DNA of 57,104 nucleotides, taken from NCBI GenBank assembly GCA_020059485.1, contig JAGVCA010000031.1:1-57104 (forward strand), written 5' to 3'. Below, piece by piece: positions 7,892-16,020 of this stretch. A program made the position numbers and the translations under genes. This DNA comes from Anaerolineales bacterium. Its GTDB lineage: Bacteria; Chloroflexota; Anaerolineae; Anaerolineales; UBA11579. The notes under the pieces were generated by a model, which was given only the letters and a program-made list of their open reading frames with translations, ran no database searches and was not told the DNA's origin. Position 1 is the first letter of the stretch; each line of letters begins with the position of its first letter.

Positions 7892-7940
7892 GAACAATCG
7901 TTCTGATTTAGATTATAGAACAAACGTACTAGATTGTCAA
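7892..7940 (-). promoter_or_regulatory. SigA-type promoter with two LexA boxes
   Basis: On the minus strand TTGACA (7935-7940) and TATAAT (7912-7917) are separated by exactly 17 bp. A GAAC-N4-GTTC palindrome sits at 7892-7903, just past the start of transcription. A near copy (GAAC-N4-GTAC, 7918-7929) fills the spacer. The same box in the same place is found before lexA in this window. Repression by LexA and induction by DNA damage follow from the known mechanism. Confidence 0.85.
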
Positions 7941-8035
7941 TACCCTATTATTAGAAATCAGCGCTTGTATCTCGCCCCCTTTTTTCATCCTTGGAGGTTC
8001 CAATCTCCCAGCCAGGTTCCTGGTTTCCGGGCAGA

Positions 8036-8071
8036 ATTAAAAACAGAGCCTGCTTTAGCAGCAGGCTCTGT
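8036..8071 (-). terminator. Terminator of the phosphatase operon
   Basis: A 12-bp perfect stem (8043-8054 with 8060-8071), with a run of T on the minus strand at 8038-8043. It lies 28 bp past the stop of the phosphatase gene. Confidence 0.85.
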
Positions 8072-8098
8072 CAGATTGATTACTGAATTGGATTTTTT

Positions 8099-8581
8099 TT
8101 AGTATTCCCGAACGAGATCTTCCTGTTCTTTTGTTTCGATTGCAGGGAAATACTGACGGACCCAGCGGATGGCTTCCTCCCCCTTCAGTCCTAACGCCGC
8201 CTTCGCCAGGATCGCGATAAATAATCCGGTCCGACCGCGGCCGGCATAACAATGAATAGCCACTTTTTCCCCGGTGCTCACTAAAGCCAGTACATCGCTG
8301 ATCCTGGTCCTTAATTCATCCAGGTCTTCCGGAGAACCAAAATCCTTGATCGGGTAGTGGATCGTTTTGATCTGGTGTTGGGAATACAGTCTGGTGAGGT
8401 CTCTCCCGGCACGGATCAGATCTTCGCCCGGTTCGGTCAGCATGACCACCTGCGTCACCCCGGCTGACTGGTATTCATTCAGCAGGGTATGATCCTGATC
8501 GAATGACGCAAATGGCATCGGGCTGCGGTACAGTTTCCCCGTTAATCCCAGGGGTATCTCAACGAAACGGTTATGCTCCAT
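8099..8581 (-). CDS. Dual-specificity/tyrosine phosphatase-like protein
   Basis: A 160-residue Cys-based phosphatase. The CX5R P-loop is AIHCYAGRGRTG, with nucleophile Cys111 and Arg117, and Asp80 in IKDFGSPED is well placed as the general acid. It resembles the compact dual-specificity phosphatases that act on phosphoprotein, phosphoinositide or nucleotide substrates; the substrate is not evident. The start is chosen at ATG 8581 (another ATG at 8584), a few bases after GTGGAG. Its start overlaps the end of the HD-hydrolase gene, so the two are probably translated together. Confidence 0.85.
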   Translation of the reverse strand: MEHNRFVEIPLGLTGKLYRSPMPFASFDQDHTLLNEYQSAGVTQVVMLTEPGEDLIRAGRDLTRLYSQHQIKTIHYPIKDFGSPEDLDELRTRISDVLALVSTGEKVAIHCYAGRGRTGLFIAILAKAALGLKGEEAIRWVRQYFPAIETKEQEDLVREY

Positions 8582-9419
8582 CATGCTCCACGGTGAAGAC
8601 CTGGGCATACAGGTTCGCGATCCACTGCTTGCCGCGCTGTGTAATTGACAGATATTTGATCGCATCCTGGATGTATGGGTTGACGATATTCCAGAAGAAT
8701 CCTGCATAACTTTTGCGAAGGTCGGTCGGGGCCGAATATCCAAGTTGCTGGTTCGCGTTGGTCTCTTCAAATTCGTAATACAGTGCCGGGGTCTTGCGGA
8801 GATAGTTTGGATCGCCTAATTGCCCGATGAAATCGGCTGCACGGGTCAGTCCGCCAAACCCGGATGTATCCTGATAAGCCGGATCGGTCCTGGGCGGGAA
8901 CCTTGTAAATTCGATATATTCGCAGATCCGCTCTGCATCGATCAATTCGTCCATCCCGTCCAGCAGCCCGTTACCGAAACGCTCCCGGACAAACTGTTTG
9001 CTCCGATCGACATGATACGGGGTTAAAGATACATCTGTCCCGGTCGCCGGTAATGTGACCATTTCGTCTCTGACGCCGGTTGCGAAACGGTTGCCGTTGT
9101 CCAACTGAAGCACCCCTCGAACATACCCGATGTCGTGGCACAGGAGGGCGACCATGTATTGCAGCCAATCCTGCGGTGTGACCCCGCCTTCTTTCAGGTG
9201 CTTGCCTTCGATGATCGACAAACCGGCCAACGTGACCATCACGGTGTGGTCCATATTATGGTATAACGCATCGGTATTAGCGATGATCTCCAGGGCCAGC
9301 CGCGCCGTCCAGCTGACCACGTTATTGACGCGCGGTTCGAAATCACTATAGGTCTGTGCGTAGGATTTCTGGATCTCGTCTACCAGATAATCGATGGATA
9401 ATTGGTTCAGGTTGAGCAT
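8571..9419 (-). CDS. HD-domain metal-dependent phosphohydrolase
   Basis: A 282-residue protein with an HD fold: YHNMDH (54-59) supplies the first His, and LLCHDIGYV supplies His95-Asp96. It is followed by a helical region with further Asp and Arg and a C-terminal stretch ending in AQVFTVEHDGA. HD proteins hydrolyse nucleotides, cyclic nucleotides or phosphoesters. This one resembles a family of stand-alone HD proteins known from cyanobacteria and Chloroflexota, with unknown substrate. The gene overlaps the phosphatase gene by 11 bp. A TATAAT-like element at 9482-9487 on the minus strand may be its -10 box. Confidence 0.85.
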   Translation of the reverse strand: MLNLNQLSIDYLVDEIQKSYAQTYSDFEPRVNNVVSWTARLALEIIANTDALYHNMDHTVMVTLAGLSIIEGKHLKEGGVTPQDWLQYMVALLCHDIGYVRGVLQLDNGNRFATGVRDEMVTLPATGTDVSLTPYHVDRSKQFVRERFGNGLLDGMDELIDAERICEYIEFTRFPPRTDPAYQDTSGFGGLTRAADFIGQLGDPNYLRKTPALYYEFEETNANQQLGYSAPTDLRKSYAGFFWNIVNPYIQDAIKYLSITQRGKQWIANLYAQVFTVEHDGA

Positions 9420-9571
9420 CTGGCTCGTCCTGTCATGAGAATCTCTGCCGGATCAGTCTGGCAGGTTGGCGGTTCCTTTCCATTATACGCACCCTTACCG
9501 TGTAAAAGAATGCCGTTTGTATGGCAAATATGTCCTAATTGTTTGCGTGTTCGCGGTCCGTTTCAGCCGGC

Positions 9572-10657
9572 TCAGGCTGACTCCTTGATGCCTGGCAAAT
9601 GGCCTTGGCGGAACCGGATCTCTTGCTGCGGGTAGGGCAGTTCGATCCCGGCGTCGTTGGTGGCGTTGTACATGGCGGTGTTGACCTTATCGAACATCCT
9701 GCGGGTATCCACATAGGAATCCAGCCACCAGCGCACCCGGAAGATCATGGCAGATGGGCCGAATTTGAGGAACAACACATCCACTGAACGGGATGGGTCG
9801 ACACCTTCGACGGCGGAGACTGCCTCGAGCAGCGTTTTTCGGGCGTACTCGATATCGGTTTCATAGGCCACACCGATCTCGATCTCGATGCGGTATTCGG
9901 AGTTGGGATAGGCATAGTTCACCACCAGGCTTTTGGAGATGACCGAATTCGGTACGATCACCATCCGGTTGTCGCGGGTGCGGATCCGGGTACTGCGCAG
10001 CCCGATATCCTCTACGTCGCCCCAGGTGTCCAGTTCCAGGATCTCGATCCGGTCGCCGATCCTGAACGGACGGTCGACCATGATCATAAAGCCGCTGATC
10101 GTATCGGCCAGGGCGGCTTGGGCGGCCAGCGCAAATGCCAGCGAACCGATCCCGAGGGTGGTCACCAGCCCGCTGATCTCGATATCAAAATGACCCAACA
10201 AGATGATGGCCGCGATCACCACCAACAGGACTCGCCCGATCCGGCGGATGAACGGGACCATCTGGTTGTCGAGTGGGGTTTCTGAATTACCGGCAATATC
10301 AGTGAGGTACCAATCGCCGATGGCATTGATCACCCGCCACAACGCTGCGACGATTAAGAGGCTGTACAGCAGGTAGGTGACAGTGTTGATTTCATCCTGA
10401 ATTCCTTCGGTTAAGAAACCCAGTCTGTCCAGACTGGCCTCCAGGGCAAGCAGTACCACCAGCCAGTAAAGGGGCGGTCGGAGCGCTTCCAGCAGCAGAT
10501 TGTCGAGTGTGGTGCTGGTGACTTTCAACAGGCGCGAAATGATCCGGTCAAGGATCAACGTCAACACCGGCCGGGTCAGGATCAGTGCCGCGGCCAGGAT
10601 GCCGGCTGAAATCGCGATCTGCTGCCATTCGGCCTGGGTCAGGTTCAGAGAACCCAT
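9572..10657 (-). CDS. MscS-family small-conductance mechanosensitive channel
   Basis: A 361-residue membrane protein. About four helices fill 10-160. Then comes the pore helix and beta domain: a Gly/Ala-rich segment (TTLGIGSLAFALAAQAALADTISGFMIM), followed by DRPFRIGDRIEI, GDVEDIGLRSTRIRTRDNRMVIVPNS and a mixed alpha/beta C-terminus. Such channels open under membrane tension to release osmolytes on hypo-osmotic shock. The ATG follows AAAGGAGG. The gene is alone, with a TATAAT (minus, 10700-10705) about 40 nt ahead. Confidence 0.93.
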   Translation of the reverse strand: MGSLNLTQAEWQQIAISAGILAAALILTRPVLTLILDRIISRLLKVTSTTLDNLLLEALRPPLYWLVVLLALEASLDRLGFLTEGIQDEINTVTYLLYSLLIVAALWRVINAIGDWYLTDIAGNSETPLDNQMVPFIRRIGRVLLVVIAAIILLGHFDIEISGLVTTLGIGSLAFALAAQAALADTISGFMIMVDRPFRIGDRIEILELDTWGDVEDIGLRSTRIRTRDNRMVIVPNSVISKSLVVNYAYPNSEYRIEIEIGVAYETDIEYARKTLLEAVSAVEGVDPSRSVDVLFLKFGPSAMIFRVRWWLDSYVDTRRMFDKVNTAMYNATNDAGIELPYPQQEIRFRQGHLPGIKESA

Positions 10658-10763
10658 AGTATGCCTCCTTTGATGGTTGATTGATCGGGGTGTGTACTCA
10701 TTATACCCATGCTTCCTGGCCCGTTTGCGGATGGAAACCGTTGTTTCCTGATAAGCGCGTGCC

Positions 10764-10772
10764 TGTTATAAT
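10764..10772 (+). promoter_or_regulatory. Extended -10 promoter of the LysM gene
   Basis: TGTTATAAT (TG at 10764-10765, TATAAT at 10767-10772) fits an extended -10 element about 40 nt before the gene. No clear -35. Confidence 0.55.
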
Positions 10773-10811
10773 GAAAAAACCGGATCACTGATTCGGAGGT
10801 GAAGAAAAAGC

Positions 10812-11648
10812 ATGGCAAAAACATTTAACCGAGTACTACTCCTGTTGGTGGCCCTGGCAGCTGCCGCATCCATGATATTGGCCGGGATGATGATCCCGGT
10901 TCAGGCCGCGCCGGCCTACCAGATGACCGAGTTCCCAACCCCGACGCCGGGCGCGGATGGGCGCATTCTCTATATGGTGCAGGATGGCGATACCCTGTGG
11001 CGCATCTCGGCAGTTTCCGGTGCCTCGCTGGACGAACTGCGCCAGTTAAACAACCTGGATCCTGACGCAGTGATCCGCCCCGGACAGGTGCTGCTGCTGG
11101 GTGTGGTCAGCGCGCAAGTGCCGACGCTCGAGCCGGGAGCGACAGTTGATCCAGCCAGCCTGCCGACGCCAACAGCCACTCTGCTGGCGGATTCTGGCGA
11201 GATCTGTGTGTTGCTGTACCTGGATGAGAACGGCGATGCCACCCGCCAGGAAGCGGAGATAGCCCTGGCCGATGGCGAGGTCAGCGTGACCGAGCGGTTG
11301 GGGGCATATTCCAACAAGGGGACGACCACCTTCTTTGACGAGCCGGTCTGTTTCACCGGGCTTCCCCCTGGCGAGTATATTGTCACCATCGCGCTGCCCG
11401 GCGGGTTCAACCGTACCACGGAGCTGAGCGTGACGGTCAGCCTGTTCCCGGGAGACACCAGCTTTATCAACTTCGGAGCGCAGCCCAGTTCGGTCTTCGA
11501 ACCGCTGACTGACCCGATCCAGCCCGGGGACGGGCCTTCGACCAATACCCTTATCGGGGTGATTGGCGTGACGCTTCTGCTGGCCGGGGCCGGCATCGGC
11601 GTGTGGGCGGCGTTCTCCAACCGCCGGCGTTTTACAGCAGATGAATAA
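10812..11648 (+). CDS. LysM-domain surface protein with C-terminal membrane anchor
   Basis: A 278-residue exported protein with a signal peptide (1-32), a short Thr/Pro linker and one LysM domain at about 55-98 (YMVQDGDTLWRIS...LNNLDPDAVIRPGQVLLL), expected to bind peptidoglycan. A second Thr/Pro linker leads to a beta-sandwich like the SdrD-B/prealbumin type (about 130-225; LYLDENGDATRQ, then FTGLPPGEYIVTI). A single C-terminal helix (about 248-268) followed by NRRR should anchor it. It is probably a cell-wall-linked surface protein. No catalytic motif is seen. Confidence 0.85.
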   Translation: MAKTFNRVLLLLVALAAAASMILAGMMIPVQAAPAYQMTEFPTPTPGADGRILYMVQDGDTLWRISAVSGASLDELRQLNNLDPDAVIRPGQVLLLGVVSAQVPTLEPGATVDPASLPTPTATLLADSGEICVLLYLDENGDATRQEAEIALADGEVSVTERLGAYSNKGTTTFFDEPVCFTGLPPGEYIVTIALPGGFNRTTELSVTVSLFPGDTSFINFGAQPSSVFEPLTDPIQPGDGPSTNTLIGVIGVTLLLAGAGIGVWAAFSNRRRFTADE

Positions 11649-11683
11649 GGGACGGCAGTCGGAACAAAAGTAACGAAGATATG

Positions 11684-11709
11684 AAGCCCGGTTAACGCCG
11701 GACTTTTTT
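11684..11709 (+). terminator. Terminator after the LysM gene
   Basis: AAGCCCGG (11684-11691) pairs with CCGGACTT (11698-11705) with one mismatch, then a run of six T. Confidence 0.75.
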
Positions 11710-11820
11710 GTACATCACCAACCCCTTACTAACGAATGCGGAAGGAGGCGGTGGACTCCAGCCACAAACCTGCTGACTGCCGTCAACTGAGGACTGACCG
11801 CTCACGATAGCCTCCTGGCT

Positions 11821-11829
11821 TGGTATAAT
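11821..11829 (+). promoter_or_regulatory. Extended -10 promoter of glyQS
   Basis: TGGTATAAT sits 38 nt ahead of glyQS with a weak -35. No T-box leader was found between 11710 and 11866. Confidence 0.55.
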
Positions 11830-11866
11830 TGCCGCGTTGTCTATCTAATCCGATCCGGGAAGGTCT

Positions 11867-14800
11867 ATGAGCAAACCAATCAATTTCCAGCGCATGATCC
11901 TGGCCCTGCATCACTACTGGGACCAGCAAGGCTGCCTGATCTGGCATCCGTACTACAGCCAGGTCGGGGCCGGCACCAACAACCCGTCCACCTTCTTGCG
12001 CGTACTCGGTCCCGAGCCATTCAATGTCGGTTATGTCGAGCCTTCCGTCCGCCCGGACGACGGCCGTTACGGCGATAACCCCAACCGCCTGCAGATGTTT
12101 TACCAATACCAGGTGATCCTCAAGCCTGACCCCGGCAACCCGCAGGAACTGTACCTCGGCTCTTTGGAAGCCATCGGGATTGACCTGCATCAGCACGACA
12201 TCCGCTTCGTCGAGGACAACTGGGAATCCCCGGCGTTGGGAGCCTGGGGCTTGGGCTGGGAGGTCTGGCTGGACGGTCTTGAAATTACCCAGTTCACCTA
12301 CTTCCAGCAGGCTGGCCAGCAAAACCTGGACCCGGTCTCGGTCGAGATCACCTACGGCCTGGACCGGATCGCCGCGCCGCTGCAGGGCGTCAGCCACTTT
12401 AAGGATATCCAGTGGAGCAGTAAACGCACCTTTGGCGATATGAACCTGCAGGGTGAGCAGGAACAGTCGAGGTATTACTTTGAGGTTGCCGATGTCGAGC
12501 GCAACCGCCAGATCTATAACCTGACGCGCGAGGAAGTTGTTAACGCGCTGGATGCCGGTTTGGTGCTGCCGGCCTATGACCAATTGTTGCGCCTCTCTCA
12601 TTTATTTAACGTGCTCGATACCCGCGGTGCGATTGGCGTAACCGAACGGCAGGCATTCTTCCGCGAGATGCGTTCTTTGGCCGGGCGGGTCGCAGATATG
12701 TATGTCGAAGATCGGCAGCGGCAGGAATACCCGTGGCTGGAGGCCAGCGAGGGCGGTGCGACGATGAGCGCGGCAAAGTCCGCTGCCGGCAAGATCAAAC
12801 TGAGCTCCCCCGACAAGCCGGCCCCCTTCCTGCTCGAGATTGGTACCGAAGAACTGCCCCCGGCCGACCTGGACAACTACCTCACACAGTTGAACCAACT
12901 GGTCCCGGCGCTGCTGGCTGACCTACGGTTGAACCATGGTGCAGTTATGATCATGGGCACCCCCCGCCGGTTGGTGGTCTATGTCGAATGTCTCGAGCAA
13001 CAGCAGTCCGACCGGGAAGAACTGGTCAAAGGACCGCCGGCCAGCCGCGCCTTCGGCCCGGATGGCGCGCCAACCCCGGCTGCCGAAGGCTTTGCCCGCG
13101 GCAAAGGGATCGGCGTCAAAGACCTGGAAGTGCGCGAGATCGATGGCGGCGAGTATGTGGTCGCGACCATCGAGCAAAAGGGACAGCTGGCCGTCGAGGT
13201 CCTGCGCGAGCGCTTGCCCGAGCTGATCGCCAACCTGAAAGTGGATAAAGGGATGCGCTGGAACGCCAGCAATGTGGCCTTCTCCCGCCCGATCCGTTGG
13301 CTGCTGGCAATGCACGGCCCGCACCTGATCCCGTTTGAATACGCCGGTTACAACTCCGGCACCGCCACGCGCGGTCTGCGCTTCAGCGAGCTGGAGAGCG
13401 TCTCGGTGGCCGATCCGGAAGCCTATTTCAATCTGATCGAGGGACAGGGGATCATCCTGGATGTGGAGAACCGCCAGGAGGAGATCCTGGAACAGGTCCG
13501 GGCGCTGGCTGCCCAGGCTGGCGGCGAGATCAGAGAAGACCCGGCCTTGCTGGCTGAAGTCACCCATCTGGTCGAGGCACCGACTGCTCTGCTGGGCCGG
13601 TTTAACGAGCAGTACCTGGCTTTGCCGGAGGAGGTGCTGGTGATGGTGATGAAGAAACATCAGCGCTACTTCCCGGTCTATCAGAATGACACTCTTTTGC
13701 CGTTCTTCGTCACCGTCCGCAATGGCGGGGCACAACACCTGGATGTGATCGCCGGCGGCAACGAGGCGGTCATCCGGGCTCGCTTCGCGGATGCGGCTTT
13801 CTTCGTCAACGAAGACCAGAAACTGAAACTGGAAGAATACCTGCCCCGGCTCGATACGCTCACTTTTCAGAAGCAGCTCGGCTCGATGCTGGATAAGACC
13901 CGCCGGATCACCGGACTGGTACCGGCTGTCTCCGAAGTGCTGGGCCTGACCGACAAAGAAACACGGACCGCGCTGCGGGCAGCCGAACTGTGTAAGGCTG
14001 ATTTGGCCACCAGGATGGTGGTTGAAATGACCGCCCTGCAGGGTGTGATCGGCCAACGTTATGCCCTCCGTTCCGGCGAGACGGAAGAGGTCGCCGCGGC
14101 GATCTTCGAGCATTATCTCCCCCGCAGCACCGGTGATCGCTCCCCGAGCGCCAAACCCGGCCTGGTTGTCGGGATCGCCGACCGGCTGGATAGTCTGGCC
14201 GGCTTGTTTGCAGCCGGGCTGGCACCTACCGGCAATAAAGATCCCTTTGCGCTGCGCCGCGCCGCACTCGGCCTGGTGCAAAATCTGATCGCCTGGGACC
14301 TGGACTACGATCTGCGGACCGGCCTGAAACTGGCAGCCGAACTTCTGCCAGCCGAGATCCGCTCGGACCAGCAGGCCGAATCTCTGGACTTTATTATCGG
14401 ACGGATGCGCAGTCAGTTCCTGGAAGAGAGCCGCCGATTTGATGTCGTCGATGCCGTGCTGGCCGGACAGGGTTACAATCCGGCCGGGGCAGCCCGGGCG
14501 GTGAATGCATTGGGAGAATGGGTGGGGCGCAAGGACTGGGACCAGGTTCTGCCGGCCTACTCGCGCTGTGTTCGCATCACCAGGGACTTAAAGGAAACAC
14601 TGGAAGTTCAAGCAGATCTCCTGGTCGAGGCGCAAGAGAAAGCCCTGTTTGCTGCGCTAAAAGGGGCTGAAGCAGCCGCCCGGCGTCCGGGGTCGGTCGA
14701 TGACTTCCTGAACGCCTTCTTGCCGATGATCCCGGCGATCAACGCGTTCTTTGATGATGTGCTGGTGATGGTGGAGGACGAAAAGATCCGCCGGAACCGG

Positions 14801-14872
14801 CTGGCGCTGCTGCAGCGGATCGCCGGGCTGGCCGCAGGTGTGGCCGACATGAGCCGATTGGAAGGATTCTAG
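11867..14872 (+). CDS. glyQS: Glycyl-tRNA synthetase, fused alpha and beta chains
   Basis: A 1001-residue fusion of the two subunits of the bacterial alpha2beta2 enzyme, which charges tRNA-Gly. Residues 1-295 are the alpha chain: class II catalytic core with WDQQGCLIWHPYY, GAGTNNPSTFLRVLGPEP, YVEPSVRPDDGRYG and the motif 3-like YGLDRIA. A 25-residue Ala/Ser/Lys linker follows; Met300 may be the old beta start. Then the beta chain runs from FLLEIGTEELPP to an HD-like region (VGIADRLDSLAGLFAAG) and a C-terminal anticodon-binding domain. In most bacteria glyQ and glyS are separate; fusions are known, for example in Chlamydia. Confidence 0.96.
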   Translation: MSKPINFQRMILALHHYWDQQGCLIWHPYYSQVGAGTNNPSTFLRVLGPEPFNVGYVEPSVRPDDGRYGDNPNRLQMFYQYQVILKPDPGNPQELYLGSLEAIGIDLHQHDIRFVEDNWESPALGAWGLGWEVWLDGLEITQFTYFQQAGQQNLDPVSVEITYGLDRIAAPLQGVSHFKDIQWSSKRTFGDMNLQGEQEQSRYYFEVADVERNRQIYNLTREEVVNALDAGLVLPAYDQLLRLSHLFNVLDTRGAIGVTERQAFFREMRSLAGRVADMYVEDRQRQEYPWLEASEGGATMSAAKSAAGKIKLSSPDKPAPFLLEIGTEELPPADLDNYLTQLNQLVPALLADLRLNHGAVMIMGTPRRLVVYVECLEQQQSDREELVKGPPASRAFGPDGAPTPAAEGFARGKGIGVKDLEVREIDGGEYVVATIEQKGQLAVEVLRERLPELIANLKVDKGMRWNASNVAFSRPIRWLLAMHGPHLIPFEYAGYNSGTATRGLRFSELESVSVADPEAYFNLIEGQGIILDVENRQEEILEQVRALAAQAGGEIREDPALLAEVTHLVEAPTALLGRFNEQYLALPEEVLVMVMKKHQRYFPVYQNDTLLPFFVTVRNGGAQHLDVIAGGNEAVIRARFADAAFFVNEDQKLKLEEYLPRLDTLTFQKQLGSMLDKTRRITGLVPAVSEVLGLTDKETRTALRAAELCKADLATRMVVEMTALQGVIGQRYALRSGETEEVAAAIFEHYLPRSTGDRSPSAKPGLVVGIADRLDSLAGLFAAGLAPTGNKDPFALRRAALGLVQNLIAWDLDYDLRTGLKLAAELLPAEIRSDQQAESLDFIIGRMRSQFLEESRRFDVVDAVLAGQGYNPAGAARAVNALGEWVGRKDWDQVLPAYSRCVRITRDLKETLEVQADLLVEAQEKALFAALKGAEAAARRPGSVDDFLNAFLPMIPAINAFFDDVLVMVEDEKIRRNRLALLQRIAGLAAGVADMSRLEGF

Positions 14873-14894
14873 CAGGGGAGGGCTTTAAGAAGAG

Positions 14895-14925
14895 CGTGCG
14901 GGCCGATTTGGTGCCCGCACGTTTT
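14895..14925 (+). terminator. Terminator after glyQS
   Basis: A perfect 9-bp GC-rich stem (14895-14903 with 14913-14921) followed by TTTT. It also faces the end of the small minus-strand genes. Confidence 0.85.
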
Positions 14926-15041
14926 CATTCTTTGGATTTTTTCTTTTTGGCTCGTGCGTCACGACTGGCAGCATACACCAGCGGACCGATCGCCAGGGAG
15001 GTCGCCAGCACGCCAAACAAGAGCAACAGCAGGTCAGACAT
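14925..15041 (-). CDS. 38-residue membrane miniprotein
   Basis: A short open frame coding one hydrophobic helix (about 4-26, MSDLLLLLFGVLATSLAIG) followed by a strongly basic tail (SRDARAKKKKSKE). It has clear coding character and the positive-inside pattern of a single-span protein. Its start overlaps the stop of the next upstream small membrane protein gene by 8 bp, which suggests coupled translation. I do not recognise the family; single-span accessory subunits of this size are common in respiratory or transport complexes, but nothing here shows a partner. Confidence 0.6.
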   Translation of the reverse strand: MSDLLLLLFGVLATSLAIGPLVYAASRDARAKKKKSKE

Positions 15042-15216
15042 TTGTTTTCCGGGTAGTCAGGACAAAGTTGCCAAAGGAGAGAATGGATGGAACCCAGATG
15101 CCAACGAACAACCCCTGCATCCGATCAACAAAAAACCACAGATAAATGGACAGCATGAAAGAGAAAAACGCTGAAAGCAATATCGAGATTCTGCTGATCT
15201 GGTAAATGTCTTTCAT
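15034..15216 (-). CDS. 60-residue two-helix membrane protein
   Basis: Starts at ATG 15216, 6 nt after GGGAG; a longer in-frame start at 15228 has no ribosome site. The product has two predicted helices (about 9-27 and 33-52) and a basic C-terminus (TTRKTNV). It is co-encoded with the 38-residue membrane protein, which it overlaps. No family recognised. Confidence 0.65.
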   Translation of the reverse strand: MKDIYQISRISILLSAFFSFMLSIYLWFFVDRMQGLFVGIWVPSILSFGNFVLTTRKTNV

Positions 15217-15252
15217 TTGTTCTCCCAAAAAATGAATAAGTTAGTTATATTA

Positions 15253-15267
15253 TGTCTTAAATAGACA
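15253..15267. promoter_or_regulatory. Palindrome between divergent genes
   Basis: TGTCT-N5-AGACA, a perfect inverted repeat in an AT-rich stretch between the small membrane protein genes (minus) and the DinB-like gene (plus). It is placed where an operator for both would lie. No known regulator is matched. Confidence 0.3.
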
Positions 15268-15308
15268 AGTTAAAATCCGGATTTCTTACATACACAGGAG
15301 AGCGTGCG

Positions 15309-15986
15309 ATGCTGCCATATGCTGCTTTTGTTGAACAGGGACGCAAAAAAACGTTTATCGGCCTGGTTGATTTTCCGGGTCTGTGCCGCTGGGGGAAAGA
15401 CGAATCTGCCGCGCTTGAATCCTTGCTGGCCTATGCGCCGCGCTACCAGGCGGCGATCGGCGCGGCGCTGCCGGATTTCAGCCCGCCAGGTTCGATTGAC
15501 GGGATCAAGATCGTCGAGCGTCATCATGGCACTGCCACCACCGATTTTGGCGGCATCTCGGCCAAACTGGCTTCGGACGTTGAGCCGGTGGATAAAGAGA
15601 CCTTGCAGCGTTTCCTGAAGGTGCTTCAGGCTGGCTGGGCTGCCATCGATCAGGCCGCGGAACGGGCAATCGGCCGGGAGCTGCGCACTGGCCCGCGCGG
15701 CGGCGGGCGGGACCTGACGCGGATCCAGGCGCATGTCTTTGAGGGCGAACGGGCTTATCTGCGCAAGATCGCCGGGTCCTTCAAGCTGGATCCGAAGGCC
15801 AGTGTGCAGGAGGAGATCCCACGTCTACGCCTCACCCTGGAGGAAACCCTGATCCGGGCGGTGAGAGAGGGTCTGCCCACGGCAGGGCCGCGCGGCGGAG
15901 AACTGTGGACCCCGCGCTACTTTGTCCGGCACGTCACCTGGCATATCCTCGACCACGCCTGGGAGATTGAAGACCGGATGATCTGA
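15309..15986 (+). CDS. DinB-like protein with HicB-like N-terminus
   Basis: A 225-residue soluble protein. The first 50 residues (AAFVEQGRKKTFIGLVDFPGLCRWGKDESAALESL) read like a HicB-type strand-helix unit. The rest is a four-helix region with His in RIQAHVFEGERAYL and VRHVTWHILDHAWEIEDR, the usual spacing of the metal-binding His residues of the DinB/YfiT superfamily. These enzymes use a metal to transfer thiol or other groups; substrate unknown. The GC-rich reading frame and length are typical of a real gene. Start ATG 15309 follows AGGAG. Confidence 0.75.
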   Translation: MLPYAAFVEQGRKKTFIGLVDFPGLCRWGKDESAALESLLAYAPRYQAAIGAALPDFSPPGSIDGIKIVERHHGTATTDFGGISAKLASDVEPVDKETLQRFLKVLQAGWAAIDQAAERAIGRELRTGPRGGGRDLTRIQAHVFEGERAYLRKIAGSFKLDPKASVQEEIPRLRLTLEETLIRAVREGLPTAGPRGGELWTPRYFVRHVTWHILDHAWEIEDRMI

Positions 15987-16020
15987 TCGGCTGATTATCA
16001 ATTCAGGAAAGGAACCAGTA

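Noticed and set aside
11710-11866. T-box riboswitch before glyQS
   Set aside because: No specifier stem, no T-box sequence and no antiterminator could be found.
12923-14281. 452-codon minus-strand frame opposite glyQS
   Set aside because: Shadow frame, no promoter or domain.
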